Shown here piece after piece: positions 26,265-36,962 of a DNA stretch of 64,000 nt. The position numbers and the translations under genes are program-made. Origin of the DNA: Lates calcarifer (lineage: Eukaryota > Chordata > Actinopteri > Centropomidae). Position 1 is the stretch's first letter, and every line of letters begins with the position of its first letter. The notes beneath the pieces are model-generated. The model was not told where the DNA came from. It did not search any database and saw only the letters and a list, made by a program, of their open reading frames with translations. The DNA lies in assembly GCF_001640805.2 (NCBI RefSeq), contig NC_066849.1, forward strand, positions 24,364,250-24,428,249, read 5' to 3'.

Positions 26265-26287
26265 CATTATCTAGATGCTAGATAATG
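26265..26287. repeat. Inverted repeat, 10-bp arms
   Basis: CATTATCTAG and CTAGATAATG pair perfectly around an ATG spacer. No flanking duplication or element body was recognised. Confidence 0.8.
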
Positions 26288-26759
26288 TATTGAGAAAAAG
26301 ATTCAGTGGTTCCAGGTGTAAACTGGTTGACCACAAAAATGGAAACCTCTGTACATGCAATGAAATGTTGGTCTTGATTGTGGTCATTTTGAAAGCTGTA
26401 GTTTGTGATGTTGTTTTACTGGGTTGCGTAACATCCAAAGGCGTTATTATAAATGAGTGGGGGGTTTTTTCTAGATATGTAAAGGAGGTTGTCAAAACAT
26501 TAGAAACATCTTTCTACATAATTAAATCCATAACAAAGACTGACACTAACCCAAACCATGGAACTGCAGTATTCTCTACAAAAAACTGAAGATTTTAAAT
26601 AAGGTATTGGTTTCCTGAGGCTTCACAAGGGAAATCTGGTGATGGTGAACAGAGGGCAAACAAACAATCTGTTAAAAATTCACATTACTGACTCAGATGT
26701 CAGGCTTGGACACAGATTTATAATTAAAATTAGCTCTTAATCCAACAGTTATGAGTCAA

Positions 26760-27090
26760 CATTATTTTGCTGTAATATGTTGATTGAGTAGAGGCAGGCA
26801 AACAGTGGCCTGAAGGCCCATAAATGACCCTCTTTGCCTTTTCCACTTTTCCACTTCACCACTAACACATCTGACCAGAGATTGGTAGACAAGTGGCTGC
26901 TCCTGAGAGAGAATGAGTCCTGTGACCCTGGAAGAAGGGTGAACGCTCAGTCTCAATTCACCCGCAGTCTGTTTCAGGCTTATTACACTGTAATCTCCAG
27001 AAGTTTCCTCCTGCTGGGAATAGCCTCGCCAGCATTTTTAGCAGCAGTCCCCCATAAAGGAGGAGAGGAAGTTAGACCATCCACTTTAGT
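26760..27090. promoter_or_regulatory. Candidate conserved enhancer block
   Basis: Unique, GC-balanced block containing GGCCCATAAATGACC (about 26815-26829), GCTTATTACACTGTAATC (about 26978-26995), CCCATAAAGGAGG and isolated CpGs (GAACGCTC, ACCCGCAG, CTCGCC). It contrasts with AT-rich flanks. An 86-codon open frame in the block has no recognisable domain. Confidence 0.28.
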
Positions 27091-29421
27091 GTGATTTATT
27101 ACCCCCCCACACACTTGAGGTTTGCTCCTGTGTTACATTTGTTTGTCTTTCCTGTATTCTTTCCTCTCTGTTTTGCTTTTGCTTTATCCATCTGAAGTCA
27201 TGATGAGCAGCTTGCAAGTTTGTTATCAAACTGAATCTGGCAAGGTGGGCTGGGGGGTATGGTTTCTGTTGTGATGTGCTGTACAGATTATGTCGTGTGC
27301 CTGTGTGATTGCATGTGTGTGTGTCAGAGACAAGAGATTGAAAGTGAGAGAGTTCAGATCCTGTATACCCAAGACTGCTGCTTTCAAAACACAGGGGGCA
27401 CAGCAGGACAATTGTTTTCTGTCAAAGGGACAAATACACAATATGCATCTTGAATTTCTGATTATCACTTCCCTGGCAGAGAAAATATGGATGAACTCCC
27501 CACGAATACTAATTTGAAACTGTTTCATGGTGGCCCAACTTCATGACTGGAACAGATTCTCTGCTCAAAATAGTCTGGTCAAGGTAAATTATAGAGGATA
27601 TTGGAATTATGGCAGGTGCCATGACTGTCATTATATTTTCTTCTCACACCCTGAACTCTGCAGCATGAAGATGATTAATGAGTGTTTGCTTATTTATTAA
27701 CTGGGGTGCATGCGGGAAAGAAAGCAGAGAAATATCCTTGCATTCATAAATAAGTTATGGATACACAGCTATCTAGATGCTTGTAATGTTCAGTGAACTA
27801 CCTACTGTAGCACTGCTATCAGTCTGTTTATGCATTTTCTATTAGCCTTTACTATTTCATGGATTGTTGATGGCAGTCACACTTACATAATAGAAGTTTA
27901 GATTTGCTTCACAGATTGTATCTAGAACTACAAAAAGGAAATGCACATGTCAAATGCTAATGTACTTCTCCCTCTTATCCTTTCTCTTTGGGTGTATACG
28001 GATGTTTACATTCTGAGTGACTCTACCATCTGTACATGTGTCAGTGGTAATTAAGCTCATACTGAGGAGCTGTTGAGAGGCTTGTTCTTCCACAATGTTG
28101 TATATATCTTAAGTTCTCCACTCATAGTCATCCCCTTAACATGTTGACATAATTATTAATTTACATATGCACTTTAATCCCACTGAAAGGATTTTCTATT
28201 GGTCTACAGTATGAGTGGGTGCACCTTCAATTAATAAAAGTGGTGGGGGATGTTGCTGTTTCTTGGTCCAGCAGAAGACGTACCCTTAAGAAAACATAAC
28301 TAAAAGTCAATTATTCATCTCAACTGTTAAATAATTTACAATATAAAACTGTATTTAAATGAACAATTAGCACATTTTAAACTTGGTTGCTTACTTACCA
28401 GGAGCTAGATTGGAAGATAAATTTTGATTTCATCATATGTTCAGTAGAGAGAGTAATCCAGGAAGTCCAGTTGAAACTGTCACAATCACATGTTGTATTT
28501 AGTTAATGAGGAAGTTTGTCCACTCCAACTTGGACCACTTGCACAAATACATTGTAGTCTGGTCTGTAGTGTTAGGCCAGTCTTCCTTTTCCTCATAGAT
28601 GAATCTAATGCAAGTAAGACAGCTTCACAAAAATAGGCTGGCTTGTTTTAAAGTGAAAAGTTAGCTTCCCTACCCCCAGGCTAACTCAGAACTGGGAGAC
28701 AATCAATGACACCTGCTGGTCAGTGGTACCAAATAACAAAAATGACAACATGGCTCATAACTTTAATGTTTGATAAATATATTGTGGTGTGGGGGATGAG
28801 ACAAAAGATTAGAACGTTTTAAAAACCATAGCCACCTGCTGGAAAAATACATGACAATTGTTTTTGTTTGGTTTATACCTGTCACTACTGATTTTTCCAA
28901 GAAAGCAAACCTTTTTCTGCTGGCATGAAGAGAGCTGAGGGGTTTAATGTAATTGCTCAGTCAGCCAAGTTTCGTAGTTTGTAATAAAAACATTTATTTA
29001 CGCAGAATTCAGGTCAAATTAGTCCTACTTAAGATAGTCAAGAACTAGACAACTTTTTGCAATTGAACAATTTAATGCTAATTTGAAGTCTGACTTACTT
29101 AGATTTAACCTTAAGTAAAAATCTTTGTGAAACTGGCTACATTCAGGCATCACTTGGATTTTGTTCAGATTCATGACAATGCAAAGCCAGTAGCTTTATC
29201 TTAGCTGATAAATCCCTCATATCTGATTAACCAAAATGGTTAAGATTTGAGAATGATCATGAAAAATTATAATTATAGCAAAACAATACTGGCAGTTGGT
29301 AAGAGACATGAACCCCAATCTCAGGCATCAAAACCAAAGGCAAATAAAGTTAATGAATATTAAATCCTTTGTGCACCCATCTATCTGTCCTGAACTCCTT
29401 CTAAAGACTTTTTATGGCAGT
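27091..29421. other. Non-coding AT-rich stretch
   Basis: Only chance-size open frames (up to 100 codons, 27226-27528 minus, running through a GT-rich patch). A C-run with CA units lies at 27102-27115. The stretch at 28640-28860 holds two GCCACCTGCTGG / ACACCTGCTGG words common in teleost repeats, but no full element could be delimited. Confidence 0.55.
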
Positions 29422-29422
29422 T

Positions 29423-29441
29423 GTCATGGCTCAGCCATGAC
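29423..29441. repeat. Palindrome, 9-bp arms
   Basis: GTCATGGCT and AGCCATGAC around a single C. It lies at the proposed start of the LTR-like segment. Confidence 0.85.
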
Positions 29442-29480
29442 CTCAGTATTCCTGTGTTTTTTGTGTCTTCTTTTGTGCCT

Positions 29481-29521
29481 GTGTGTGTGTGTGTGAGAGA
29501 GAGAGAGAGTGTGTGTGTGTG
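29481..29521. repeat. (GT)n(GA)n(GT)n compound microsatellite
   Basis: About seven GT, eight GA and six GT units in direct succession, inside the LTR-like segment. Confidence 0.9.
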
Positions 29522-29850
29522 CTCATGGGTGTGGCTTACTCACTCCAATCTCCACACCTGCTTTCAATCAACTCATCAACTTTCCTGCTTAAATACTCCA
29601 GCTCACCTTCCACTCACTGCCAGATTGTCACAGCTCATGCAGCAGTAGCTTGCTCTTGGCTGTGTAGTTCTCCTGTGTTTCAAGATTACAAGTATCTCTT
29701 GTGTGTGGCTCCTGTTAACTGTTGTTTTCTGTGCCTGGGACTTCTGTGCCAGCCCTGTTGCTTTGCTTCTGCCATTCACACTCACCTTAAACTTCACCCT
29801 GAGTGTCTACATTTGGCTCCAGTTAAAAACCAAGCCCTAACAACAATATA

Positions 29851-32800
29851 AGAACTGTATGTAAAAATGGGTTGTTTTAAGCTCTGAACAAATAACATCT
29901 GAGTTGCTACTAAAAGTCCTTCACCTTGTCCTACAATGACATTTCTCTATGAGATAACTGGCTGTGCTCCAACTGGTGTTTGGTAGCTCAGTCACCAACA
30001 TGAGGGGCATGACCAATTTGAGACTATCTATCTTGATAAACAGTGGGTGGACTTTGATGAATATGTATCATCTCTCAGACACGACTTGGCAGACCATGAG
30101 AATCACCCAGATTTATACCAGTAAACAACAGCAGAGGCAAGATGCCCTTTACAACAGAAAGTTGAATGGTGGTTCTTTAGATGTTTGTCTTACTGGCTTA
30201 CAAGGGAGACTGAGGTGGAAGGACACTGACAGATCACCATGAGATCCACCTTTAGAACTATGACAAAACACACACTTGGTTCTTGCATCAGTCACCTGGC
30301 CACAACAGTTACTGAAAAAGGCCTTTTTTCACAAAGATCGTCATGGCTCTGTAGCACTGCCAGACTATGAGGCTGAGGACATGATGTGTTTTGTGGATTC
30401 CACAACTTTTTAAGTTCTAGTATCAAACTAGACTGTTTCCTGACACAGTTCTTGGCAGGGACAGTTGACCTGGTAGAAGACACAGCCTGCTGCATCCTTC
30501 ACAGTTCACTCTATCTTCTATTCTCTACCCTTTGTGTAGATAATAAAGATTGGTGCCAAAAAAGCTGGTTGTAAGAGATGCCACATGTCTCTGTAGTTAC
30601 TTGACTGGGCTGTGTGTCCATTGGGGAAATAAAAGGCTGTGTTGGAGACAAAGAAGGCAATCATTTAACCCAGCTGATGCTCATTAGTCAAAGACCTTTT
30701 AATGTGTAAGCTAACTGCTCATTAGACTGCAATGTCTCATTTTCTATTTGTATACATGTAAAATATGCAAAACAGGAACATATAAGATACATTTTCTGTT
30801 TCCCTCAGCTTTAGTTCTTTGTTTCAAGTAACACTTTCATGTGTCTGAGATGTTCACAGTCACAATGGGGAATATTACCAGGAGAGTTCAGCACAGGTAA
30901 CATTTAACAGGTTGCCATGGAATCCTAAGAATCCTGAGGCATATATTTTAATATGTTTAGTGCAGTATGACTATCTAGTAGCTACATGAGTACCTGCTAC
31001 AGGAAAGCAATTATTGTTGTAGTAAATGGGATTGCACCCTAAATGTTAAATCCACCTGAAAACCTCACTTCTGCACAGAGGAAACACAATTTGATACGCC
31101 AATCTTGCAGATAGGGGTGCAGAATGGGAGGGAAACCCTGTATGATTTAGGGGCCCCAGAGGTGGATTATAGATATCTACTGTTCCAATACACCAAATGA
31201 GCTGTTGTCAGGGGGCCTAGAATTTGTAACAGCACCATTGCTTGCGGACAGATTTTCCAACCCAAGTGTTAGAAATGGCCTTCCTGTTAAATTTACATTT
31301 TTGCTGCAGGACTGTCCACTTTTCCCACCACTTCTCTTCTGCCTCAGTTGCTTATATCTTATATTTTCTTAGGTGGGCTGACCGGCAGGTTTTACTGTAC
31401 GCTGAGGTGAAAAAATTGCAATCCTGAATTCAGCAAGAGAGTTGCACAAAATGAACCATGTATCTTACTCAGATGTCTTGTGGTTGGCATTGCATTCTGG
31501 TCTGTGGAGGCTACTTTCAGTGAAGAAAATGTTCTCTTTTTCTACCTCATCTGTGATGGATTTCTCCCTGAATGACTGCTGAACATGCAAAATGTTTAGT
31601 AGAGAGAAGTCATTTTGAGTATGCTCAGACTGTCAAACCCATTTTGCTCATCATCCTTTATTTTACCTGCTGGATAAATATTTCAGTATTGCATCATGTC
31701 TACATTTAGACGCTTTGTCACGAAATAGGAAAATGCATTTCCAAATAACAAAATGGACCAAGAAATGCAAGGTAGGATTGGTAAAATCAACAGCATGGCA
31801 TAATTATAGAGTGTAAGGATTTTGTTCCACATCTTGATGACTATGGAATTTCAACTTTGTTCATTCAGTGTGAGAGTTGTTGAAGTTCACAAATGTTGAC
31901 TGGACTGTCAGACTACAGGAACTTCAAAGGAAATTGTAGTGATATTGCAAAACAATACCTTACAGCAACAGGGCCTGTGTCATGGCCACTGACTCATTCC
32001 AAGTCCAGTACCACAGAGAGAAGCACACTGCCTTGCTGCACTGTTTTCACCACTGTTAGTGATGACTCTGAAGCTAAAACAGCAAAGTTCCAGTTGAAAT
32101 GAGGGCTATTCTCTCACATTTTGACTCTAGTCCCATACACCATGTACCACTCGAGTATGCATGGCTGATAAGGACTTTTAAATGGCTAAATGGATTACAG
32201 TCACCAAGGACACTGTAACCTCAATGAAGGATCAGGAGGAAATTGCTACCACTTTCTGTGTACATGCTGTTACCAGAATTATTACACAATTTATGCTTCA
32301 AAGGAATTCAGCTGTAATAGTGCTGTTCTCTAAAGCCCTCTTCATGGACAAGACCATGTCAGCCCGCATGATGAATTTGATGGTAAATACTTCATAGAGC
32401 GCTGGGATTCAGGTCACTCATCAAACAGTAATAAGAGATTTTTCCTCACAGATTTTCTTTAAGGAAGTTTTTGGTAGGATAGTGGTCACTCATACTAATT
32501 CACCCACTCCTCTATTGATTTTAAAATGAAGTATGTACACAGCAGAAATGCTGTGTACATACTTCAACCAGACTTTCCTGGTTTAACTGACATTGTATTG
32601 ATTTTTTTGTTTGTTACACAGAGTTCCAAATAAGCAGCAGTTATTTCAACCAACAGAAGAGGAGAGAGAATTAGATATTATGGCTAAAAGAAATTCAAAG
32701 TAAGTAAGCTGTACATTGGCCTACAATAAATGACTGAGAGAACTGGACAGCACTCAAGAGTGAGTGTGAAGCAGGGAATTTTTGATAAAAAAGCGAGCAT

Positions 32801-33019
32801 CAGGAACTGTGACTCAAACAAACCTTATCACTTTGGAGGTGTTTAAATATTCTAACCAAGTGATCTCAAAACAGGACACCAGTCTGAGCTCGCAAAATGT
32901 CTTATGTAACACACTGGAAAAAGGCAAACATTAGTATGCAGTTATTTCATGTTAGCCCAATAATGAGTTACAGCCATGTTGTGTGTCAGGTCTAATTACA
33001 GTAATTTAACAATAAACTG
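29851..33019. other. Non-coding stretch with possible decayed insert
   Basis: 29960-30570 is more GC-balanced than its surroundings and ends with a pyrimidine-rich stretch followed by an AATAAA (30542-30547) and a GT-rich word. That could be the 3' end of a retroposed transcript or a retroelement, but no product is recognisable in any frame. 31870-32400 has several 60-71-codon open frames without domains. The perfect hairpin at 32527-32566 is the only clear structure. Confidence 0.45.
32527..32566. repeat. Perfect hairpin: 18-bp stem, GAAA loop
   Basis: TGAAGTATGTACACAGCA and its exact reverse complement TGCTGTGTACATACTTCA are separated by only GAAA, so a transcript of this strand would fold into an 18-bp stem closed by a GNRA-class tetraloop. 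The bases just outside do not pair (A opposite A), so the structure is sharply bounded. It is shorter than a normal microRNA precursor stem and has no T-run or transposon terminus next to it. It may be a foldback remnant, a structured RNA or a regulatory palindrome; the function is unknown. Confidence 0.9.
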
Positions 33020-33370
33020 CTTTAATCAAGTGTGCAGTGGGCAACGTCCATCAGCAACAAGTTGTGCTCTCGTGGTTGTTTAGAGAGTGACACATTAATC
33101 TAATTAAATGCAACGAGCTTTGTCAGGTATTTTGAAGAGGGCAGACTGCATGTCCCTGAACTGTTGTCGTTTTCCCTTCCCACCATGGAACATATCCCAT
33201 TTGTCACATACATACCTCTGGGTACGATGAAGAATTCAGCTGTGCATACCATTATCGCCTCTTACTGACAATGCCGTGTCATATGCATGTAATTCACAGA
33301 GGTCACCTTTCCAGGCCTCTTGGAGTTATTGCTGGGGGTCATATGGCACGCATGGCTGCCTGAAAGCATG
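33020..33370. promoter_or_regulatory. Candidate conserved enhancer block
   Basis: Unique block with ACATTAATC directly followed by TAATTA (33101-33106), an ATATGCATGTAATTC POU/homeodomain-like word (about 33280-33294), a CGTGGTT RUNX-like word, and isolated CpGs (CAACGTCC, CAACGAG, GTCGTT, TACGATG, ATCGCC, GCCGTG). Flanks are plainer AT-rich DNA. The CpG retention argues for constraint; this was not tested. Confidence 0.33.
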
Positions 33371-33988
33371 TCAACCAAAAGGGCAAATTATTAAATTTAT
33401 GTGGTGGGGTTAGGAAAATGACTTTAAAAAACATGGATTTGCTTTTAGTGTAATGCCTGGGGTCATGAACTTTGCCGCCTCAGAATACTTTGAACAAATC
33501 AGAGAAAATGCCTGTTAAAGGGAGACAGAAATGTTGCACCTGGTGCTTCCCATTTGAAAAGAGTTCAGTGCTATACACTCCTCAGTGTAATCTGGCAACA
33601 GTATCCCACTCTCATAAATCAGGAAAGGGACATTTAAAACTCCATAAATCAATACTTTTCATATTAACAGTGGATCAAATAGCTGTGTCTAATATGACTG
33701 GGTCACTCTGGGGAACGCACACAAAATTATCATCTACTCTGCAGCTATATGAAGCTTCTTGGCCTCTTTGAGCTCAGTTTCAAGACATTTGTTGTAGTTC
33801 AATCTCACAGACGAGTCCAGTTTTCTGCAAAGAAAGCTCTTATAAATCCTCTGTACACTAACTATACAGCACCAGACAACGTTAGTAACCGATGACGAAA
33901 GTAGAAAGTCAGCTGAGGAAAATGTAAAAAGCCATGCAAAAATCTGTGAACTCTGTTTATAAACAGTGCCCATGGTTTCACAATCTTG

Positions 33989-34086
33989 CCTCTGAACATA
34001 ATCCAGCCAGTGATTATGTTGCCACCATAACATGATTGGGAATACATTTTAGTAGAACAAGAACAGAATTTCTTGGGGGCAGGTTT
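33989..34086. repeat. Interspersed repeat, copy B (pair with 21.55 kb)
   Basis: Shares CCTCTGAACATAA, CATAATCCAG, CAGTGATTA, ATTGGGAA and TTTCT.GGG with 21546-21655 in the same order and strand. Copy B lacks the short insertion seen in copy A. Class unknown; the true ends may lie outside the part that still matches. Confidence 0.55.
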
Positions 34087-34787
34087 GGCAATTAGGCAAC
34101 TATTTGCTAACACCTTGATAATGTCACACTTTAAGGAAATAAGTTGTGCTTTTAATCTTCTCCAAAAAGAACAATGTACTCAGTTATCTCAGCCTTTTGG
34201 AGCGTGCCCAATACAGACTAAAAGCCAGGATGGCTTCTGGTACATATATTTTGACCATTCTGTTTTAAATCTGTCTCTTGTAACTCTCCCAACATTATGC
34301 AAATGCCTTGTAAAAACACTAGTGCTCTTTTTGGTTTAGACAGAACTAGCCTGCTCAGTATATTTTTATGGGTACCTAAAGACAGCAGTGGCTGACAGAA
34401 GCAACTGGCAAAAGTGCAAAAAGGTGCCTGTGAGTAAGACTATATTTCTGAAGTTCACATTTAAGCTGCCATCACATCTATTAAATACAGTCCATTTGCT
34501 TGGGAAACCTTGCAAAAGCAGTCTTCAGCTAAGCAGGGCCTGTCTCCCATTCGTTTTCAGTTGAAAAGCTTTTCCAAATTAAGTCTTGGCTGACCTCTTC
34601 TAGCTGTGAAAGACAGTTAATCACATGATTATAATTAATGAAATTATCATGCAATGATAACTGGTAATGATACTCCTTAAATCTTTTACTGTTCTTTTAT
34701 ACATCAGGTGATCATGATGAAGTATATAAAGGTATTCATTAAAAGTCATTAAAAAAGACACAGCCAGGAATCCAATCACTGAGTATG

Positions 34788-34800
34788 ACACACACACACA
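34788..34800. repeat. Short (CA)n
   Basis: Six CA units. Confidence 0.75.
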
Positions 34801-35239
34801 AGGTAATAATCTGAACACAAGGAGGTGGTGCTGGACAATTATTTTACATTCATTAGTGAACAGACTGTTTGAAGGCCTTCTGGGTTCTTGCTAAATTAGC
34901 ATTGAACAATGTTGAGATGGAAACATTGCAGGCAGCAAAGATAAAGTGTTTAGCAGGCTTCAGGGCATTTTTATATTGTAATAATTAATGTTCTATGCCA
35001 CCATAATGTAGGAATGGCAGCAGCTTAATTTAAATCCTTCTCAATTTCTTCCTGACTTAATCTTCATTATTTTCCAATTGCTTGCAACATGTTTACCAAT
35101 GATTAAAATGTTCCGGAGCAGGGGGAAAGCTTCAAGTAATAGTGATCTCTACATAAGGGACTTTTCTTGTGAAACCCACTTTTGAAAAATACCACAAGTT
35201 CATAAATTAAATGAGAAGTCTGGCTCATGTTTTTGTGCA

Positions 35240-35560
35240 CGAGAACTAACTGTCGAGCACTCATTCTCTTAGATTATTCATGAGGCTCCATTAGCACACT
35301 GGCAATTTGTAATTCCGTGCGATACAGTTGAGAAGCACTAGGCAGGATTTAGGAGCTGATGGCAACCAACATTAGTCAAATTCTAAATTCTGTAATTCCT
35401 CATGGTTATGGGGAAATGGAGTAAAAATGAGCAGGAGGCGCCCTTGGTCTAGTGTAATTAACAACACAATTACTGAAACAATTGATTATTTTTGGAGAGA
35501 TGGTCATCATTTAAAACTAAGCAGAGGCAGACAGATTAGTGCAGGTTGGAAAAGAATAAA
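35240..35560. promoter_or_regulatory. Candidate conserved enhancer block
   Basis: Unique block with AGATTATTCATGAGG (about 35271-35285), CCATTAGC, TTTGTAATTCCGTGCG (about 35306-35321), TAATTA (35455-35460) and ACAATTACTGAAACAATTG (about 35466-35484). Isolated CpGs persist in AT-rich surroundings. No open frame covers it. The call is based on texture only. Confidence 0.32.
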
Positions 35561-36661
35561 AATTAGTTGACATCTATCAGTGGCTTAAGAGCACAGTCCA
35601 CAGCAATGAAAGAACATTACTCATTAGAGTGTACAGAACAACCTATATCAATGTGTTCCTGACAATGGTGATATTGTGGGTTTGTGAATAACACATTCAC
35701 AAGAAAGCATGGAGATAATTTTCTGCAAACGGCAAGGCATAGTGTGACACAAGAAGCTTATGTAATTTGATCACTTCTCAAGGTATTTCATTCTCAAGAT
35801 GGCACAGGTCAGAGTAAAGGTGTGGTGTTGAAAAAGCTACTTTGGGCAAACTTCACCGCAATTAGAAGATATAGTGAAGGAGATCATTGTTGCACATTCT
35901 TCTTTTTTTCTGCAGATTCCTCTTTTTGTATTTCATTTATCCCATAATTGCAAAGGAAAATGTTTGAGTTCTGTATGCTTACAAATGCACACATACACAC
36001 AATTACACTTAAGTGTTGAATAATATAATTTCCTACTGATTTACCCTTTGAAATGCTGTTTTGGCTGCTTTGTTTGGTCATTTATCAATAAAAGTAGTCA
36101 TACAATCAGTATGTGTAGAGATGTTTTATGTAGATTAAATTTTAATTTAAATGCAGGAAACACTGACAATTAACATACTGGCTGGCTTTTCATTTTGTGG
36201 GACTCTATGTAATTCATAACACAATGTGATTCAACACAATATGATGCAATACAAAATAATATGCAATTCAATTCAGAAAGCAAATCATAAATTAACTTTA
36301 AAAAATGTTTACTTGTTTCTCTAGTACTGCAACTCAGTAAGCTTCTCATTTAAGCAGGTTCTTTTTGACTTCTAAAAACACTTGGCACTTTTCACAAGCA
36401 AGACTTTTCACAAGTCCTTTGTAGTGCAGAAAAGGTCTCTGACAAAAGATAAAACAACACCAGGCCTGGACTTTGCCTTCCCTGCTCCTGTCTCCAGCTG
36501 CTCTTTTATAACCTATCACAGATTTAAAAGTTAACTTAAAGATGCTCACCAGTCTCTTGGTCCGCTGGGGCTAGAACTCAATCTGAGGAGGAGGAGGAAG
36601 CAGACATATTCACACAAGCTCCACACTCAACCATGGTGTTAGCAGGGGTAGTAATGAAGAT
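35561..36661. other. Non-coding AT-rich stretch
   Basis: Contains a short imperfect 15-bp tandem repeat at 36219-36265 and nothing else that I can name. Open frames do not exceed 67 codons. Confidence 0.6.
36219..36265. repeat. Imperfect 15-bp tandem repeat, ~3 copies
   Basis: ACACAATGTGATTCA is followed by ACACAATATGATGCA (13 of 15 identical) and a more diverged third unit. Confidence 0.7.
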
Positions 36662-36962
36662 AAGCTGCTTTCACACATGCACTGTAAACCTGAACTTTCC
36701 TGGACATTACCCAGCTGAGATTTATGTGTGAACGCAAATGTCTGAATAGGTTGGTCTGGACATTATAGTAGTATAAAGTCTGTGGAATGTAATTGTCCAG
36801 AGAATTCACAACAAGGGAATGGGCATGTTGATATCATTTCTATCCTCTCTTCTGCATCCTCTACCCAGGCACCACCCTTCCCTTAAACCAGCCAGGAGAT
36901 TTCTGGACATTCAAGACCCCATTCTCCAGACGCTGAATAAAGTTCATATGTGAAAATGGCTT
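36662..36962. mobile_element. MITE-like element with ~21-bp inverted ends
   Basis: The left end (36662-36682) starts AAGCTGCTTTCACACATG. The reverse complement of the right end (36942-36962) starts AAGCCATTTTCACATATG. By eye, 16 of 21 positions agree. The interior is non-coding and has words (CATTACCCAGCTGAGATTT, TTATGTGTGAACGCA) that I associate with dispersed teleost repeats. A TA dinucleotide lies outside each end, so a TA target duplication is possible, but exact ends and superfamily are unresolved. About 300 bp fits a MITE. Confidence 0.45.

Larger units (their letters stand above)
23441..26759. other. Non-coding AT-rich stretch
   Basis: Open frames reach 109 codons (25253-25582, minus) but show only low-complexity leucine/serine-rich sequence, the shadow of a purine-rich tract at 25340-25430. 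Contents: an (ATT)n at 25945-25965 and a small hairpin at 26265-26287. No gene or transposon recognised. Confidence 0.6.
29422..29850 (+). mobile_element. LTR-like segment (possible solo LTR)
   Basis: It begins with TGTCATGGC, part of a near-perfect palindrome (GTCATGGCT, C, AGCCATGAC; 29423-29441). It has a TATA-like TTAAATAC (29589-29596) preceded by a CACACCTG-rich stretch, then a C/T-rich transcribed-looking stretch. It ends near an AGTTAAAAACC that resembles a decayed AATAAA. This order (short palindromic start, TATA about 170 bp in, pyrimidine-rich leader, poly-A signal) resembles teleost LTRs. I could not find a matching target duplication or internal coding region, so the class and both ends are uncertain. 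The GT/GA repeat at 29481-29521 lies inside. Confidence 0.33.
33371..35239. other. Non-coding stretch
   Basis: Contains one copy of the repeat shared with 21.55 kb and a short (CA)n at 34788-34800. Open frames of 83-99 codons at 33.5-34.1 kb overlap each other on both strands and lack domains. Confidence 0.55.

Noticed and set aside
29483..29851. 122-codon open frame beginning MCVCERERECVC
   Set aside because: Its start is a translation of the GT/GA microsatellite and the rest lies in the LTR-like segment.
32527..32566. microRNA precursor
   Set aside because: The stem is 18 bp with a 4-base loop and no pairing outside it, too short for a Drosha/Dicer substrate. Kept only as a structural finding.
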